From an uncultured bacterium (GTDB taxonomy: Bacteria; Bacillota; Clostridia; UBA1381): a DNA stretch of 34,035 nt. Shown here in pieces: positions 18,001 to 25,394 of the stretch. The position numbers and the translations under genes are program-made. The notes under the pieces are model-generated. The model made no database searches, was not told the DNA's origin, and worked only from the letters and a program-made list of their open reading frames with translations. Where the stretch lies: NCBI GenBank assembly GCA_905215805.1, contig CAJMRL010000025.1, forward strand, positions 1-34,035. Direction: 5' to 3'. Each line of letters opens with the position of its first letter. The stretch's first letter is position 1.

Positions 18001-18269
18001 TTTATGCCAAGGTAAAAGCTGCATATAACCTTGGACTTATAAGACCTGAAACAGGAATTTCAAGAGGTTCAATTGTTTTGGGAACAGAACTTGAACCAAA
18101 GACAGAGGTAACAAGAGCAAAAGCGGCAAAAACGTTGGTGTTTGCTTTTATACTTACTCAGCCATTAAATGGAGAAAGTCAAACTCTGCCTGATGGAATA
18201 AACCATGGTGCAGAAACAGCCGAGATTGAAGTTCCTAATCCGGATGCTCCTTCAAGTGTTTTGAAATAA
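15033..18269 (+). CDS. rhamnogalacturonan acetylesterase with SLH-like repeats, 3' part of the split gene
   Basis: The 1078-aa frame has no signal peptide and no SD before its first ATG, yet encodes extracellular modules, so it is best read as a continuation of the preceding ORF. Order: short Ig-like module (1-60), S/T/P linker (60-85), beta-sandwich (85-285), then an SGNH esterase (290-530) with GDST (S300), NYSMGGRAMKSN, HNDE (N368) and DGTHY (D500, H503), the CE12 rhamnogalacturonan acetylesterase signature. A carbohydrate-binding-like beta module (about 680-900) follows. SLH-like repeats near 590-640 and 920-1060 (AYNLGLIRPE, TEVTRAKAAKTL) suggest cell-surface anchoring. A terminator follows. 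Confidence 0.82.
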   Translation: MIVSAEKANGNTIVKLANITDGIVIGAEYENERFTAMKTTEIKDGTAIFEGFEADKVFVWDSLENMTPVCPAKTVVAVSSTMNPTEMPIQSSAPSSTNRPLDETVVIDFTAMTSVPVYSKEDGQGFISKSNAIMPAGYEREVAPTDKIAISSEGAKITESDGLYLHNKTNNDDGDDYNYGGLIYRIDTGAAGAYHLEVEITGTSSNTRVAPTGMDGSDLTKTSNWDNANMVPRTVSAVWSNNIWSYDFATGEDFIEIEIEPSTLPTASDPQTVGVKKITITPIEINKKENKPTIHILGDSTQKTYTFNETISSWGQTLGNYFDKSKVNVINYSMGGRAMKSNYTEGRFDEVLIRGRQGDFVFIHSAHNDETVSTNRFSRGAGSVKDDLAANNENYNRWLDMYVEAIKARGMIPVLVTAMPRTGSGRYSESDLKPNGFNPDSPGNMRAKAASDSSVGLVELYEGAKEYIDSLDPKEVNYIYNMIEAGETPANNSANGANSDGTHYRESAAKQWCRIMLQSIYDQSVASEDIYTDRDIMKELVSYMPQEVVDAAKTGDWSAVFPEMALDVSAVGVVPEAQKQAEENYYYRTSIEKALQLGLLHKDSSNLFKPTQTITVGEFARGIEKAFGLEENSLTSYNKTYAELSGLSSLSSAENEIFETVSLSNDSTVDESGEGTTAITVEQPEGGTVTVYNESAYHTATADMSGSENSLEQIADNDYFMITAPENIKGGTDKSGVFASNAEISTGYIETAMTSSIKDKYMVYTAKESGILTLYLRFVGNKVIACEDAESGQIKQIYINNEIEAGSSDNIYGTVTFDVEKGKTYKLYSQGGTSRIFGVQYASTDYPQSTSKLYAGEGDTIRVVAFANEGYVNDSIIINGSAVSTSKEYKFTLEGDTTVTASFTQEPSLVETTIVASDATLTREVMGAILYDAYQMADKTIMSQYMSQNGGVPSPDDPNYDPNIKYEGSPYIPLTGWGVLTDKEDLSDDLYAKVKAAYNLGLIRPETGISRGSIVLGTELEPKTEVTRAKAAKTLVFAFILTQPLNGESQTLPDGINHGAETAEIEVPNPDAPSSVLK

Positions 18270-18305
18270 TCTGATTGAGATTTGTTCAAGATTTTCATAA
18301 TATAG

Positions 18306-18347
18306 AAGCGCATTTTCTTAGAGAGAATTCTAAGGAAATGCGCTTTT
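18306..18347. terminator. bidirectional intrinsic terminator between convergent genes
   Basis: AAGCGCATTTTCTTAGA pairs with TCTAAGGAAATGCGCTT (17 bp, one mismatch) around a 6-nt loop, T-rich on the + strand side. It separates the + strand pectinase from the - strand peptidase pair and probably serves both. Confidence 0.85.
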
Positions 18348-18375
18348 GTAATGTTTTTATAAATAAAGTGTTTTA

Positions 18376-19668
18376 TTATCCAATTGGATTGACTACAGAT
18401 AAAGCTGCGTTTTCCGCTGTAAAATGCTGATTAAACCGGTTAACTATATCTTCAAATGTTACGGTTTTATATACATCATAATAATCGAAATAGTCGATTC
18501 CCTGGAAAAGCATCTGCATGAACGCAACACCGTAATTTTCAACGTCATTGAGAGTTTTTATATACTCACCCCATACAACCTTCTTGATACGATTAAAATC
18601 CTTTTCGTTAAGACCATCATTTTGAAGGCGTTTAATTTCATTCAGCATTAGCTCGTATACTTTTTTAGGATCAGAAGATTCTCCTTCAATAGCAGTATAG
18701 CCATAATCGGGCTGCATAGTGTATTCGGCATTGAAAGAAGGAGTTATAAGCCCCTGTTCATAAAGGTTATTATACAGGCGAGAACTTTTGCCGAAAATCA
18801 TTTTAAGCAATATTGTAAGCTCTATATATTTTTTCAAAAGTTTTTTGCCGTCATAGCCTGTATCCGTGTCTTTAAATCCCATCATAAATAACGGCATTGC
18901 TACGCTTAATGACTGCTCCTTGTAACTTTTAGAAATATGAGCAGGTTCTTCCGGATAAACCTTTTTGATCTCTTCAGTAAACGGTTCATTTTTCTTTATT
19001 CCATTTTCTATAACGGAAAGGATTTTTTGTGGATCTATATTGCCTACTACTACAATCGACATATTAGAAAGATTATAGAAAGTGTTATAGCATTTGTATA
19101 AATATTCTGCTGTAATATGGCTTATGGATTCGACCGTGCCAGCAATATCTCTCTTTACCGGATGATAATTATACAGGCAATCAAGGAAATTAAAAAATAC
19201 TCTCCAGCCTCCATTATCATCGTACATGCCTATTTCCTGACCTATGATACCTTGCTCTTTTTGCACACTTTCGTCAGTAAAGTACGGCGATTGTACATAG
19301 TCAAGAAGGGTTTCGAGATTTTCTTCTATATTTGAAGTAGCACTGAATAAATATGCTGTCATATTAAAGGATGTAAACGCATTTGCATTTGCTCCATATT
19401 TCGAGAATTTGTCAAATACATTTGACCCGTCAGGCTGGTCAAACATTTTATGTTCAAGGTAATGTGCTATACCATCTGGAACCTCTGTCAGATCTTTTTC
19501 TCCGGGAACAACGAATTTGGAATCTACAGATCCATAACGAGTGCCGAAAATAGCATAAGTTTTGGTGTAATCTTTTTTTGGGATTATATATATGCCGAGT
19601 CCTGATGGATGGATTCCATAGAACATCGTTTCCTTTGTAAGGCTATTTGTTTTTTTACTGAGCTGCAT
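18376..19668 (-). CDS. yfmH: M16 zinc peptidase, catalytic subunit (YfmH type)
   Basis: The 430-aa protein carries the inverted zinc motif HYLEH at residues 69-73, so it is the catalytically competent half of an M16B pair. The rest follows the usual two-lobe M16 layout of about 420 aa. The upstream partner ends one base into this start (TAATG), so the two are translated together, as expected for a heterodimer. In Bacillus-type genomes the pair is annotated as EF-P 5-aminopentanol-modification-associated YfmF/YfmH; that role is family knowledge, not seen here. Cytoplasmic, no signal peptide. Confidence 0.9.
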   Translation of the reverse strand: MQLSKKTNSLTKETMFYGIHPSGLGIYIIPKKDYTKTYAIFGTRYGSVDSKFVVPGEKDLTEVPDGIAHYLEHKMFDQPDGSNVFDKFSKYGANANAFTSFNMTAYLFSATSNIEENLETLLDYVQSPYFTDESVQKEQGIIGQEIGMYDDNGGWRVFFNFLDCLYNYHPVKRDIAGTVESISHITAEYLYKCYNTFYNLSNMSIVVVGNIDPQKILSVIENGIKKNEPFTEEIKKVYPEEPAHISKSYKEQSLSVAMPLFMMGFKDTDTGYDGKKLLKKYIELTILLKMIFGKSSRLYNNLYEQGLITPSFNAEYTMQPDYGYTAIEGESSDPKKVYELMLNEIKRLQNDGLNEKDFNRIKKVVWGEYIKTLNDVENYGVAFMQMLFQGIDYFDYYDVYKTVTFEDIVNRFNQHFTAENAALSVVNPIG

Positions 19669-20939
19669 TATTCGTTCTCCTTTCCGGTCAGAAAATATAC
19701 GGTATCAAGTTTGAGCTTTTGAGCCGCGTGCATAACATCATTTTTAGTAACAGATTTTATAGCGTCAATTCTTTGTGATATATCCATATCAGTACCTGCG
19801 ATCTCCTCATCGAGATAATAAAGCTGCAGTGAAAACTGATCATCAAGATAGGAATTATAGGAATTGACTATTGCATTAATACTTGAATCAAATTCAAGAT
19901 CTGAAATTTTTCCCGCTTTTATATCTTCAAGCTGAACAAGTGTCTCATCAAGCGCCTTCTGATAATTTTCAAATTCTATGCCGGCATTGACTATGCAGAG
20001 TCCTTTAAACTTATCAAGCTGGGAAGAAGCATAATAAGCGAGACTAAGCTTTTCTCGTACATTATTAAAAAGCTTTGAGTGCGCACCGGAACCGAATATA
20101 CTATTAAATACCTGCATGGCGGGCATGTCCGTATCGTTGATAGAAGTAGATGTCCGGAATCCAATAGCAAGCTTACCCTGAGTAACGTTTAACTTTTCAT
20201 TAATATTCTGCTGGGGAGAATCTTTCTTGAGTAAACATGTTGTCGGTATAGAGGCAGCAGTGAAATTCATAGAAGAAATATAGCTGCGTATTTTATCTGC
20301 TACCTTCTCTATGTCTGCTTCACCGCATATATAAAAATCTATAACCGAGGAAGTTATAATTTTCTTATAATGTTTATAAAGACTTGCGGGAGTTATAGAA
20401 TTTATACCTTCAATCGAACCAAGCCTTGAAACAGCAAAATTTTCTCCACGGCACATTTCAGTTTGACATCTTATTGATGCGTATGAGCGTTTGTCGTTAA
20501 TAAGTGCATTTATTCTGTTTACTGCGTTATTTTTTTCTTGTGCAATGACTTCATCATTAAATGCGTCATCATTTACTTTGGGTTCGAATAAAACAGACAT
20601 CATAAGAGAAGTGAGACGTTCTGTAAGAGGTTCATTATCGGGCGTATATTTATCCGATATAGTTTCTCCGTAAAAATACATTACATGGTCTTCTCCGCGT
20701 TTTGTCACGGAAGCATATAATGATGCGCCATACAATTCTTCCAAATATTTAGCTGTTTCTTCGATGCTGGGGCAGAGTTTGCAGCCGCGCTTAAGAACAT
20801 AGGGAAGAAGAGCATTATATGATGATTCCTCTTCGTTAAGAGGACGATGTATAAAAACGCTCAGAGTAGATGTTTTAAGCTTTGTCATCGGTATATAATG
20901 TAAAGTTATATTATTATTTATTTTTATTTGTTCAGGCAT
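19668..20939 (-). CDS. yfmF: M16 peptidase-like partner lacking the zinc motif (YfmF type)
   Basis: The 423-aa protein is M16-like throughout (KLSVFIHRPL region, GRGxHSKLFNNVREKLSLAYYASS near 290), but at the place where HxxEH is expected it reads LLPYVLKRGC (45-53), with no zinc ligands. Such non-catalytic subunits pair with an HxxEH-bearing one, here encoded immediately downstream. SD AGAAAGGA precedes ATG, and a promoter lies about 80-105 bases upstream. Confidence 0.88.
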   Translation of the reverse strand: MPEQIKINNNITLHYIPMTKLKTSTLSVFIHRPLNEEESSYNALLPYVLKRGCKLCPSIEETAKYLEELYGASLYASVTKRGEDHVMYFYGETISDKYTPDNEPLTERLTSLMMSVLFEPKVNDDAFNDEVIAQEKNNAVNRINALINDKRSYASIRCQTEMCRGENFAVSRLGSIEGINSITPASLYKHYKKIITSSVIDFYICGEADIEKVADKIRSYISSMNFTAASIPTTCLLKKDSPQQNINEKLNVTQGKLAIGFRTSTSINDTDMPAMQVFNSIFGSGAHSKLFNNVREKLSLAYYASSQLDKFKGLCIVNAGIEFENYQKALDETLVQLEDIKAGKISDLEFDSSINAIVNSYNSYLDDQFSLQLYYLDEEIAGTDMDISQRIDAIKSVTKNDVMHAAQKLKLDTVYFLTGKENE

Positions 20940-21016
20940 AACCGCTATCCTTTCTTATATTTTATTTATAGAACTTTTATAGAAAAATTAAATTTTATAA
21001 TTTAACCTTGTATATT

Positions 21017-21045
21017 ATTTTACTCTTTTTTGGAGCTTTTGTCAA
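21017..21045 (-). promoter_or_regulatory. promoter of the yfmF-yfmH pair
   Basis: On the - strand TTGACA (21045-21040), 17 bp, TAAAAT (21022-21017). The leader to the yfmF start is about 70 bases. The gap 20940-21217 otherwise holds the nrdG terminator and AT-rich DNA. Confidence 0.8.
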
Positions 21046-21151
21046 TAGTATTACCCTTATGTTAAATCAAATACATTAAATAAAAAGAAATAGCGGAACA
21101 ATAAACGTTAAATAAGGTTATTAATTGATATCAAAATATACAGATATGTTA

Positions 21152-21195
21152 TTTTTATTACAGCGAAAAAGGCAGAATTATCGCTGTAATAAAAA
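21152..21195 (-). terminator. intrinsic terminator after nrdG
   Basis: A 14-bp perfect stem, TTTTTATTACAGCG with CGCTGTAATAAAAA, around a 16-nt loop. On the - strand the right arm ends in a T tract; being A/T-ended on both sides it could act in either direction. Confidence 0.8.
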
Positions 21196-21217
21196 GTTTT
21201 TATACAAAATATAAAAA

Positions 21218-21901
21218 TCAAACACCCCGGAGTGTTGAAGATGGCACATACTTTTTCGCTATGATAACAAGATCTTCCATTTCTGCCTTTGAACAAGCAC
21301 TATAGCCTTTGCAAAGAATGTTGCCTGAATCTTTAAACTGCTGCAAATAATATTTTTGAGCACCTTGAATCCATTGTCCTATTTTATCAATATCATTAGT
21401 AGTATGCAGTTCCTTGACAATTGTCGTGCGGAATTCATAAGCTATATTGCCTTGCTTGAGAAGCTGGACGCTTCTATCTATAAGATCAATATCAACTTTT
21501 ACTCCGGCAGTAATATCATATTTTTCCGGAGAATTTTTTATATCCATTGCTACATAATCAAGAAGTCTTTCATCAATAAGATTATAGAGTTTGTCAGGGA
21601 AAGAACCGTTCGTATCAAGCTTTATACTGTACCCCATAGAGTGTATATCTTTAATAAGTGATATAATATCATCATTTATAAGAGGCTCTCCTCCTGTTAT
21701 ACATACTCCATCAAGTATTCCTCTGCGTTTTTTTAGAAAGTTAATGATGCTGTCATATGAAAGAGCTGTTGTTTTCCCGAGTATAATTGAAGTGTTGTGA
21801 CAGAAGGGGCAACGGAAATTACAGCCGCCAAGAAAAATTGTACAGGCAAGTTTTCCCGGATAATCAAGTAAGGTTGTTTTTTGAAGTCCGGCAAATTGCA
21901 T
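21218..21901 (-). CDS. nrdG: anaerobic ribonucleoside-triphosphate reductase activating protein (radical SAM)
   Basis: The 227-aa radical SAM protein begins MQFAGLQKTTLLDYPGK, typical of the stand-alone NrdG2-type activases. The cluster motif is GCNFRCPFCHN (C-x3-C-x2-C) and CITGGEPL is the SAM-binding GGE loop. It would generate the glycyl radical on class III ribonucleotide reductase, but no nrdD is next to it, so the substrate could be another glycyl-radical enzyme. I start at 21901 because AAAGGAG lies 6 bases upstream; a longer form to 21922 would start before that SD. A promoter lies at 22021-22049. Confidence 0.85.
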   Translation of the reverse strand: MQFAGLQKTTLLDYPGKLACTIFLGGCNFRCPFCHNTSIILGKTTALSYDSIINFLKKRRGILDGVCITGGEPLINDDIISLIKDIHSMGYSIKLDTNGSFPDKLYNLIDERLLDYVAMDIKNSPEKYDITAGVKVDIDLIDRSVQLLKQGNIAYEFRTTIVKELHTTNDIDKIGQWIQGAQKYYLQQFKDSGNILCKGYSACSKAEMEDLVIIAKKYVPSSTLRGV

Positions 21902-22020
21902 ATAAATCTCCTTTCGATCCAATCCTATAATAAATAATCTTAAAATACATTTTTTGATTTACTGTTTATATTAACAAATAAATAAAAGTTCTTATTTACT
22001 GAATACATCCAATTATTCAT

Positions 22021-22049
22021 ATTATAACATATTTTATTTCAAACGTCAA
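22021..22049 (-). promoter_or_regulatory. promoter of nrdG
   Basis: On the - strand TTGACG (22049-22044), 17 bp, TATAAT (22026-22021). The leader to ATG 21901 is about 113 bases and contains a near-palindrome around TGTTTATATTAACA. Confidence 0.78.
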
Positions 22050-22409
22050 ATAAAAATTAAGAAACAATTAAAAAAATGAAACAATTTAATATGTAGTATA
22101 GCAAATAAATGTGAATTCACTATATGAAAATATAATATGTCTGTTTGTGAAAACACATATAATTTATCTTGGTAATTATTTTTATATAATAAAAAACGGT
22201 ATTTCAATGGTTAACTTTATTATGAGAAAATAATAAAAATCCTTTAAAAACACTTGAAATACCCATGAATATAGGTTATAATAATAATATAAGCTTTAGT
22301 TGAGTAATTACATAAAAAACTAATTGTTATTATAGTTATGTAAAAATCTTTATCAAAGGAATTAAAGGGTTGCATAATAGATTTTTCTGCTTAAAGCGGA
22401 GGTATGTTT
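22050..22409. other. AT-rich divergent intergenic region, 360 bp, no gene seen
   Basis: No ORF of note. It holds a perfect palindrome GTGAATTCAC (22111-22120), the + strand promoter at 22254-22282, and a leader hairpin TTACATAA (22308-22315)/TTATGTAA (22336-22343) with an inner ACTA/TAGT pairing. There is no T tract after it, so it is not a terminator. Confidence 0.6.
22254..22282 (+). promoter_or_regulatory. promoter of the 52-aa peptide and MGS-like gene
   Basis: TTGAAA (22254-22259), 17 bp, TATAAT (22277-22282). The predicted leader is about 120 bases and includes the hairpin at 22308-22343. Confidence 0.78.
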
Positions 22410-22568
22410 ATGAAATTTGATTTTTATCTTGGTTCAGAGGCTGATTTTGATGATTGGGTATATGATGGATGCAAAAAAGCTTTTTCTATGCTTAATATCA
22501 AGTTTGACTCTGAAAATGAGCAGGTAAATATTGCCGATGATGTAGAAATTAGCGTGGAGGGAGACTAA
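22410..22568 (+). CDS. 52-aa acidic peptide, unknown
   Basis: Short ORF with a good SD (GCGGAGG, 7 bases before ATG 22410) and one base between its stop and the next ATG, which argues that it is real and translationally coupled. The sequence begins MKFDFYLGSEADFDDWVYDG and ends VEISVEGD. It is rich in Asp/Glu, with no membrane segment. I do not recognise a family. The ATG at 22404 is in frame but too close to the SD. Its partner is probably the MGS-fold protein downstream. Confidence 0.7.
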   Translation: MKFDFYLGSEADFDDWVYDGCKKAFSMLNIKFDSENEQVNIADDVEISVEGD

Positions 22569-22569
22569 A

Positions 22570-22971
22570 ATGAATATAGTTTTATTGGCGAGTGATAAAA
22601 AGAAAGAGCTTATGTCTGATTTTTGTAACGCATATAGCGGGATTTTATCAAAGCATAATCTTTTTTCTACAGGTGCAACAGGGGAGATAATAAAAAGAAC
22701 AACAAAACTAAAAACAATAAATTTTCTTATAGGCAATATGGGTGGTATGGAACAAATTGCGATGCGTATACGTTATAATGAAATTGATTTGGTACTTGCT
22801 CTTTTTGACGGAGAGCTTGACCGCAAATCAAATATATTGATTTGTGACCTTCTTCAAGCATGTGATATGATGAATATTCCTTTTTCAACTAATATAGGCA
22901 CAGCTGAAATGCTTGTTCAGGGCTTAAAGCATGGAGACCTTGATTGGCGTCAATATGTGAGAAATGCTTAA
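22570..22971 (+). CDS. methylglyoxal-synthase-fold protein lacking catalytic residues
   Basis: The 133-aa protein has the size and whole-length pattern of MgsA: KKKELMSDFCNAYSGILSKHNLFSTGATGEII, IGNMGG, NIPFSTNIGTAEML, HGDLDWR. The phosphate-binding STGATG is kept, but the key acids and His are not. By alignment to E. coli MgsA from memory, His19 is S8, catalytic Asp71 (GGDQQ) is M60 (GGMEQ), His98 is S87 and Asp101 is L90; Asp20 is kept as D9. It is therefore unlikely to make methylglyoxal. A phosphate-ligand sensor or regulatory MGS domain (as in CarB or PurH) is possible. It is coupled to the 52-aa gene one base upstream. Confidence 0.85.
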   Translation: MNIVLLASDKKKELMSDFCNAYSGILSKHNLFSTGATGEIIKRTTKLKTINFLIGNMGGMEQIAMRIRYNEIDLVLALFDGELDRKSNILICDLLQACDMMNIPFSTNIGTAEMLVQGLKHGDLDWRQYVRNA

Positions 22972-23005
22972 ATTTCATAATTATATGATTTTTATATAAA
23001 GGCAG

Positions 23006-23572
23006 ATGATGATCTTGATATTAGAGACAGAACGATTGTATTTACGTGAACTTACACAGGCTGATTATAAGGATTTGTGTAAAATTTTGCAGGATAAAGA
23101 TGTAATGTATGCTTATGAACATGCTTTTAGTGATAAAGAAGTACATGAATGGTTAGATAAGCAAATTAAGCGTTATCATGAATTTGGTTTTGGGCTGTGG
23201 GCTGTGATATTGAAGGAGAATAATGAGCTGATTGGTCAGTGCGGATTAACCATGCAGGATTGTAATGGGAAACAGGTTATAGAAATAGGCTATCTTTTTC
23301 AAAAAGCGTATTGGCATAAGGGATATGCTATAGAATCTGCATCGGCGTGTAAAAAATATGCGTTTGAGATATTAAAAGCGAATGAAGTTTTTTCTATCAT
23401 ACGTGACACAAATATCGCCTCGCAAAAGGTCGCAAAAAGCAATGGAATGAACATAGTCGATAAGATGAATAAACATTATTATGGGATTGATATGCCGCAT
23501 TTGGTATTTTCCATAAAAAATAGATATATTAATGATTTTGTTGGAAATAATACCATTAATATCCGTCTGTGA
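23006..23572 (+). CDS. GNAT family N-acetyltransferase (RimJ/RimL-like)
   Basis: The 188-aa protein follows the Acetyltransf_3 pattern: LETERLYLRELTQADYKDLCKIL at the start, then IGYLFQKAYWHKGYAIESASACKKYAFE, where the acetyl-CoA pyrophosphate loop is Q-x-x-x-x-K-G-Y-A, and NIASQKVAKSNGM near the end. Substrate unknown; relatives acetylate ribosomal protein N-termini, small amines or antibiotics. The start may be ATG 23006 or 23009, with AAAGG just upstream (better spacing for 23009). There are 34 bases after the MGS-like gene, so it is probably co-transcribed. Confidence 0.88.
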   Translation: MMILILETERLYLRELTQADYKDLCKILQDKDVMYAYEHAFSDKEVHEWLDKQIKRYHEFGFGLWAVILKENNELIGQCGLTMQDCNGKQVIEIGYLFQKAYWHKGYAIESASACKKYAFEILKANEVFSIIRDTNIASQKVAKSNGMNIVDKMNKHYYGIDMPHLVFSIKNRYINDFVGNNTINIRL

Positions 23573-23576
23573 TATT

Positions 23577-23627
23577 AGCCCCCTTGTAATAGAAATATGA
23601 AAAAATCATGTCTAAAATAAGGGGGCT
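23577..23627. repeat. 9-bp inverted repeat after the acetyltransferase
   Basis: AGCCCCCTT (23577-23585) and AAGGGGGCT (23619-23627) are perfect complements around a 33-nt AT-rich spacer. There is no T tract after the right arm. It lies between convergent genes and might be a weak terminator or an element end. Confidence 0.45.
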
Positions 23628-23682
23628 GTTGACAGTAGTGATAAATTATGAGCGGCTGTATTTACTTATAATGTAAAGCTAT

Positions 23683-24573
23683 TTATTTCATAGATTTTTG
23701 TGTTTGTATAAGATCTTCCAAAACTTTTCCTATATCACTATTTATACATATAGACTTATTATCGATGTCATTGGGTGCATATGCCTCGCCTAAATTAATA
23801 CAAGCATAAAAAGCATTCTCAAAATTCTTTGTCATCTTCCAAAAAGGAAATTTTATTATTCCCGGAGTATTAAAGCCTGTTCCTAATTCTAAAAATAGTA
23901 TCTGCACTTTTTCATGCCTGCTCACAAAATCATTATAACGTTCAGCAGCCTTATACCAACCATCATCTTGAACGAAGGTATCATCACATCGCAGATTCAT
24001 AGTCATTGGAGCGCCGCATACAGGACATTTGGGAATAAGATCCTCAGGTACTTTCATATCGCGCTGTTCAGAGAACATTTTGCTTACAATTTTCTCGTTA
24101 TCATAAGTCTTATTGTGACACGGTTTTGAGCATTGAAATAATCCGTAATCACCTTGAGTATAAAACAATTTCTTTTTATCAAAACCTGCTTTTTGAAAAC
24201 AATGATCAACATTAGTTGTCAATACAAAATAATCTTTATCCTTAATAAGAGATAACAAACTCTCATATACAGGCTTTGGTGCATTCATGTATCTATTGAT
24301 GTATATATATCTTGACCAATATGCCCAATATTCCTCAAGAGCAGCATAAGGATAAAATCCCCCGGAATACATGTCTTTAATGCCATATTTATTCTTGAAA
24401 TCAGAAAAATATTCATCAAAACGTTTTCCTGAATAAGTGAATCCTGCAGCTGTTGAAAGCCCTGCTCCTGCTCCAATAAGAATAGCATCGGACGTTTCAA
24501 TTTTTTCCCTTAATATATCTATATTACTTGAGAAGTTTTTTATAGATTTGTTTATCTTTGTCCTTAAAAACAT
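23683..24573 (-). CDS. class M sirtuin (SirTM), protein ADP-ribosyltransferase
   Basis: The 296-aa Sir2-fold protein has GAGAGLSTAAGF (34-45) for NAD, TTNVDHCFQKAGF, TQGDYG, zinc cysteines CSKPC and CPVCG, and the RCDDTFVQDDGW segment typical of the sirtuins linked to macrodomains. Known SirTM enzymes ADP-ribosylate a lipoylated GcvH-like carrier, and a linked macrodomain removes the mark. SD GGGTG is 8 bases before ATG 24573, which lies 50 bases inside the end of the macrodomain gene in another frame, so the two are tightly coupled. No gcvH-L or lplA partner is in this window. Confidence 0.88.
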   Translation of the reverse strand: MFLRTKINKSIKNFSSNIDILREKIETSDAILIGAGAGLSTAAGFTYSGKRFDEYFSDFKNKYGIKDMYSGGFYPYAALEEYWAYWSRYIYINRYMNAPKPVYESLLSLIKDKDYFVLTTNVDHCFQKAGFDKKKLFYTQGDYGLFQCSKPCHNKTYDNEKIVSKMFSEQRDMKVPEDLIPKCPVCGAPMTMNLRCDDTFVQDDGWYKAAERYNDFVSRHEKVQILFLELGTGFNTPGIIKFPFWKMTKNFENAFYACINLGEAYAPNDIDNKSICINSDIGKVLEDLIQTQKSMK

Positions 24574-25294
24574 TAAAAATCACCCTTTCTATCTTTGAAT
24601 ACTGCAAATATTCGGTAACTGTTTTAACTGCTATTTCTGCCGCCTTTTCATTTGGGAAATGAAATTCGCCTGTAGATATACAACAAAATGCGATAGATTT
24701 TATATTATATTGATCTGCCTTTTTGAGACACTCAATGTAACATGATTTTAGCATTTCACAATTTTGCTTTGTCGGTTTTCTAATGACAACCGGACCAACT
24801 GTATGGATTACATAATCACATGGCAGATTATAGGCATTTGTAATTTTTGCTTGTCCGACTTTTTCTTCATGTCCTTGTTTAATCATAAGATTATTACATT
24901 CCGCACGCAATTGAATGCCGGAATAAGTGTGAATAGCATTATCTATACAGCCATGGCATGGCACAAAACATCCAAGCATTGCGCTGTTTGCTGCATTTAC
25001 AATGGCTCCGCATTTTAATGTTGTTATATCACCCTGCCATATAAATAATCTGTCACGAATGGGAATGAGTGTCTGCGCATCTGTTATCCCTTTGTCTGCA
25101 ATTTCTTTTCTCAAGTATTCGTCCTGAATTTTTATAAAATATTCGGATACCGGTTTCGGCATTCGTATATTCATAAGCGAACGTAAAAGATATTTTTGTT
25201 CTAAAATGTTATTTGGTATATTTATATCCGAATAATGTTCAGACTCATTTATAAGGTGTTCCAATAAAAAATACAATCTTTCGTTCTGTGTCAT
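24524..25294 (-). CDS. zinc-containing macrodomain ADP-ribosyl hydrolase
   Basis: The 256-aa protein has an N-terminal helical extension (1-80) and a macrodomain: WQGDITTLKCGAIVNAANS (86-104), then GCFVPCHGCIDNAIH (108-122), whose C109/C113/H114/C116 cluster is the signature of the Zn-macro group paired with SirTM, and ISTGEFHFPNEKAAEIA for the phosphate loop. It would reverse ADP-ribosylation made by the adjacent sirtuin. Start at 25294 is chosen because AAGGGG lies 8 bases upstream; an in-frame TTG at 25315 lies before it. It is the first gene of the pair. Confidence 0.88.
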   Translation of the reverse strand: MTQNERLYFLLEHLINESEHYSDINIPNNILEQKYLLRSLMNIRMPKPVSEYFIKIQDEYLRKEIADKGITDAQTLIPIRDRLFIWQGDITTLKCGAIVNAANSAMLGCFVPCHGCIDNAIHTYSGIQLRAECNNLMIKQGHEEKVGQAKITNAYNLPCDYVIHTVGPVVIRKPTKQNCEMLKSCYIECLKKADQYNIKSIAFCCISTGEFHFPNEKAAEIAVKTVTEYLQYSKIERVIFNVFKDKDKQIYKKLLK

Positions 25295-25361
25295 AATACA
25301 AACCCCTTTTCTCAATAAACAAAGCTAAAGTTATATTAATGAATTATTCTGTTTTACATAT

Positions 25362-25390
25362 ATTATAAAACTTTACTGCCGGTTTGTAAA
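25362..25390 (-). promoter_or_regulatory. promoter of the macrodomain-sirtuin pair
   Basis: On the - strand TTTACA (25390-25385), 17 bp, TATAAT (25367-25362). Two palindromes (25395-25433) stand directly upstream of the -35. Confidence 0.78.
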
Positions 25391-25394
25391 GTAC

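Noticed and set aside
21965..21985. Possible Rex box in the nrdG leader
   Set aside because: The right half TTAACAA is present, but the left half does not match at the required spacing; only a loose near-palindrome remains.
22308..22343. Riboswitch in the leader of the 52-aa/MGS-like operon
   Set aside because: Only a simple AT-rich hairpin is visible, and no known aptamer consensus or terminator pairing could be recognised.
23577..23627. Intrinsic terminator after the acetyltransferase
   Set aside because: The stem is perfect, but the loop is 33 nt and no T tract follows; kept only as an inverted repeat.
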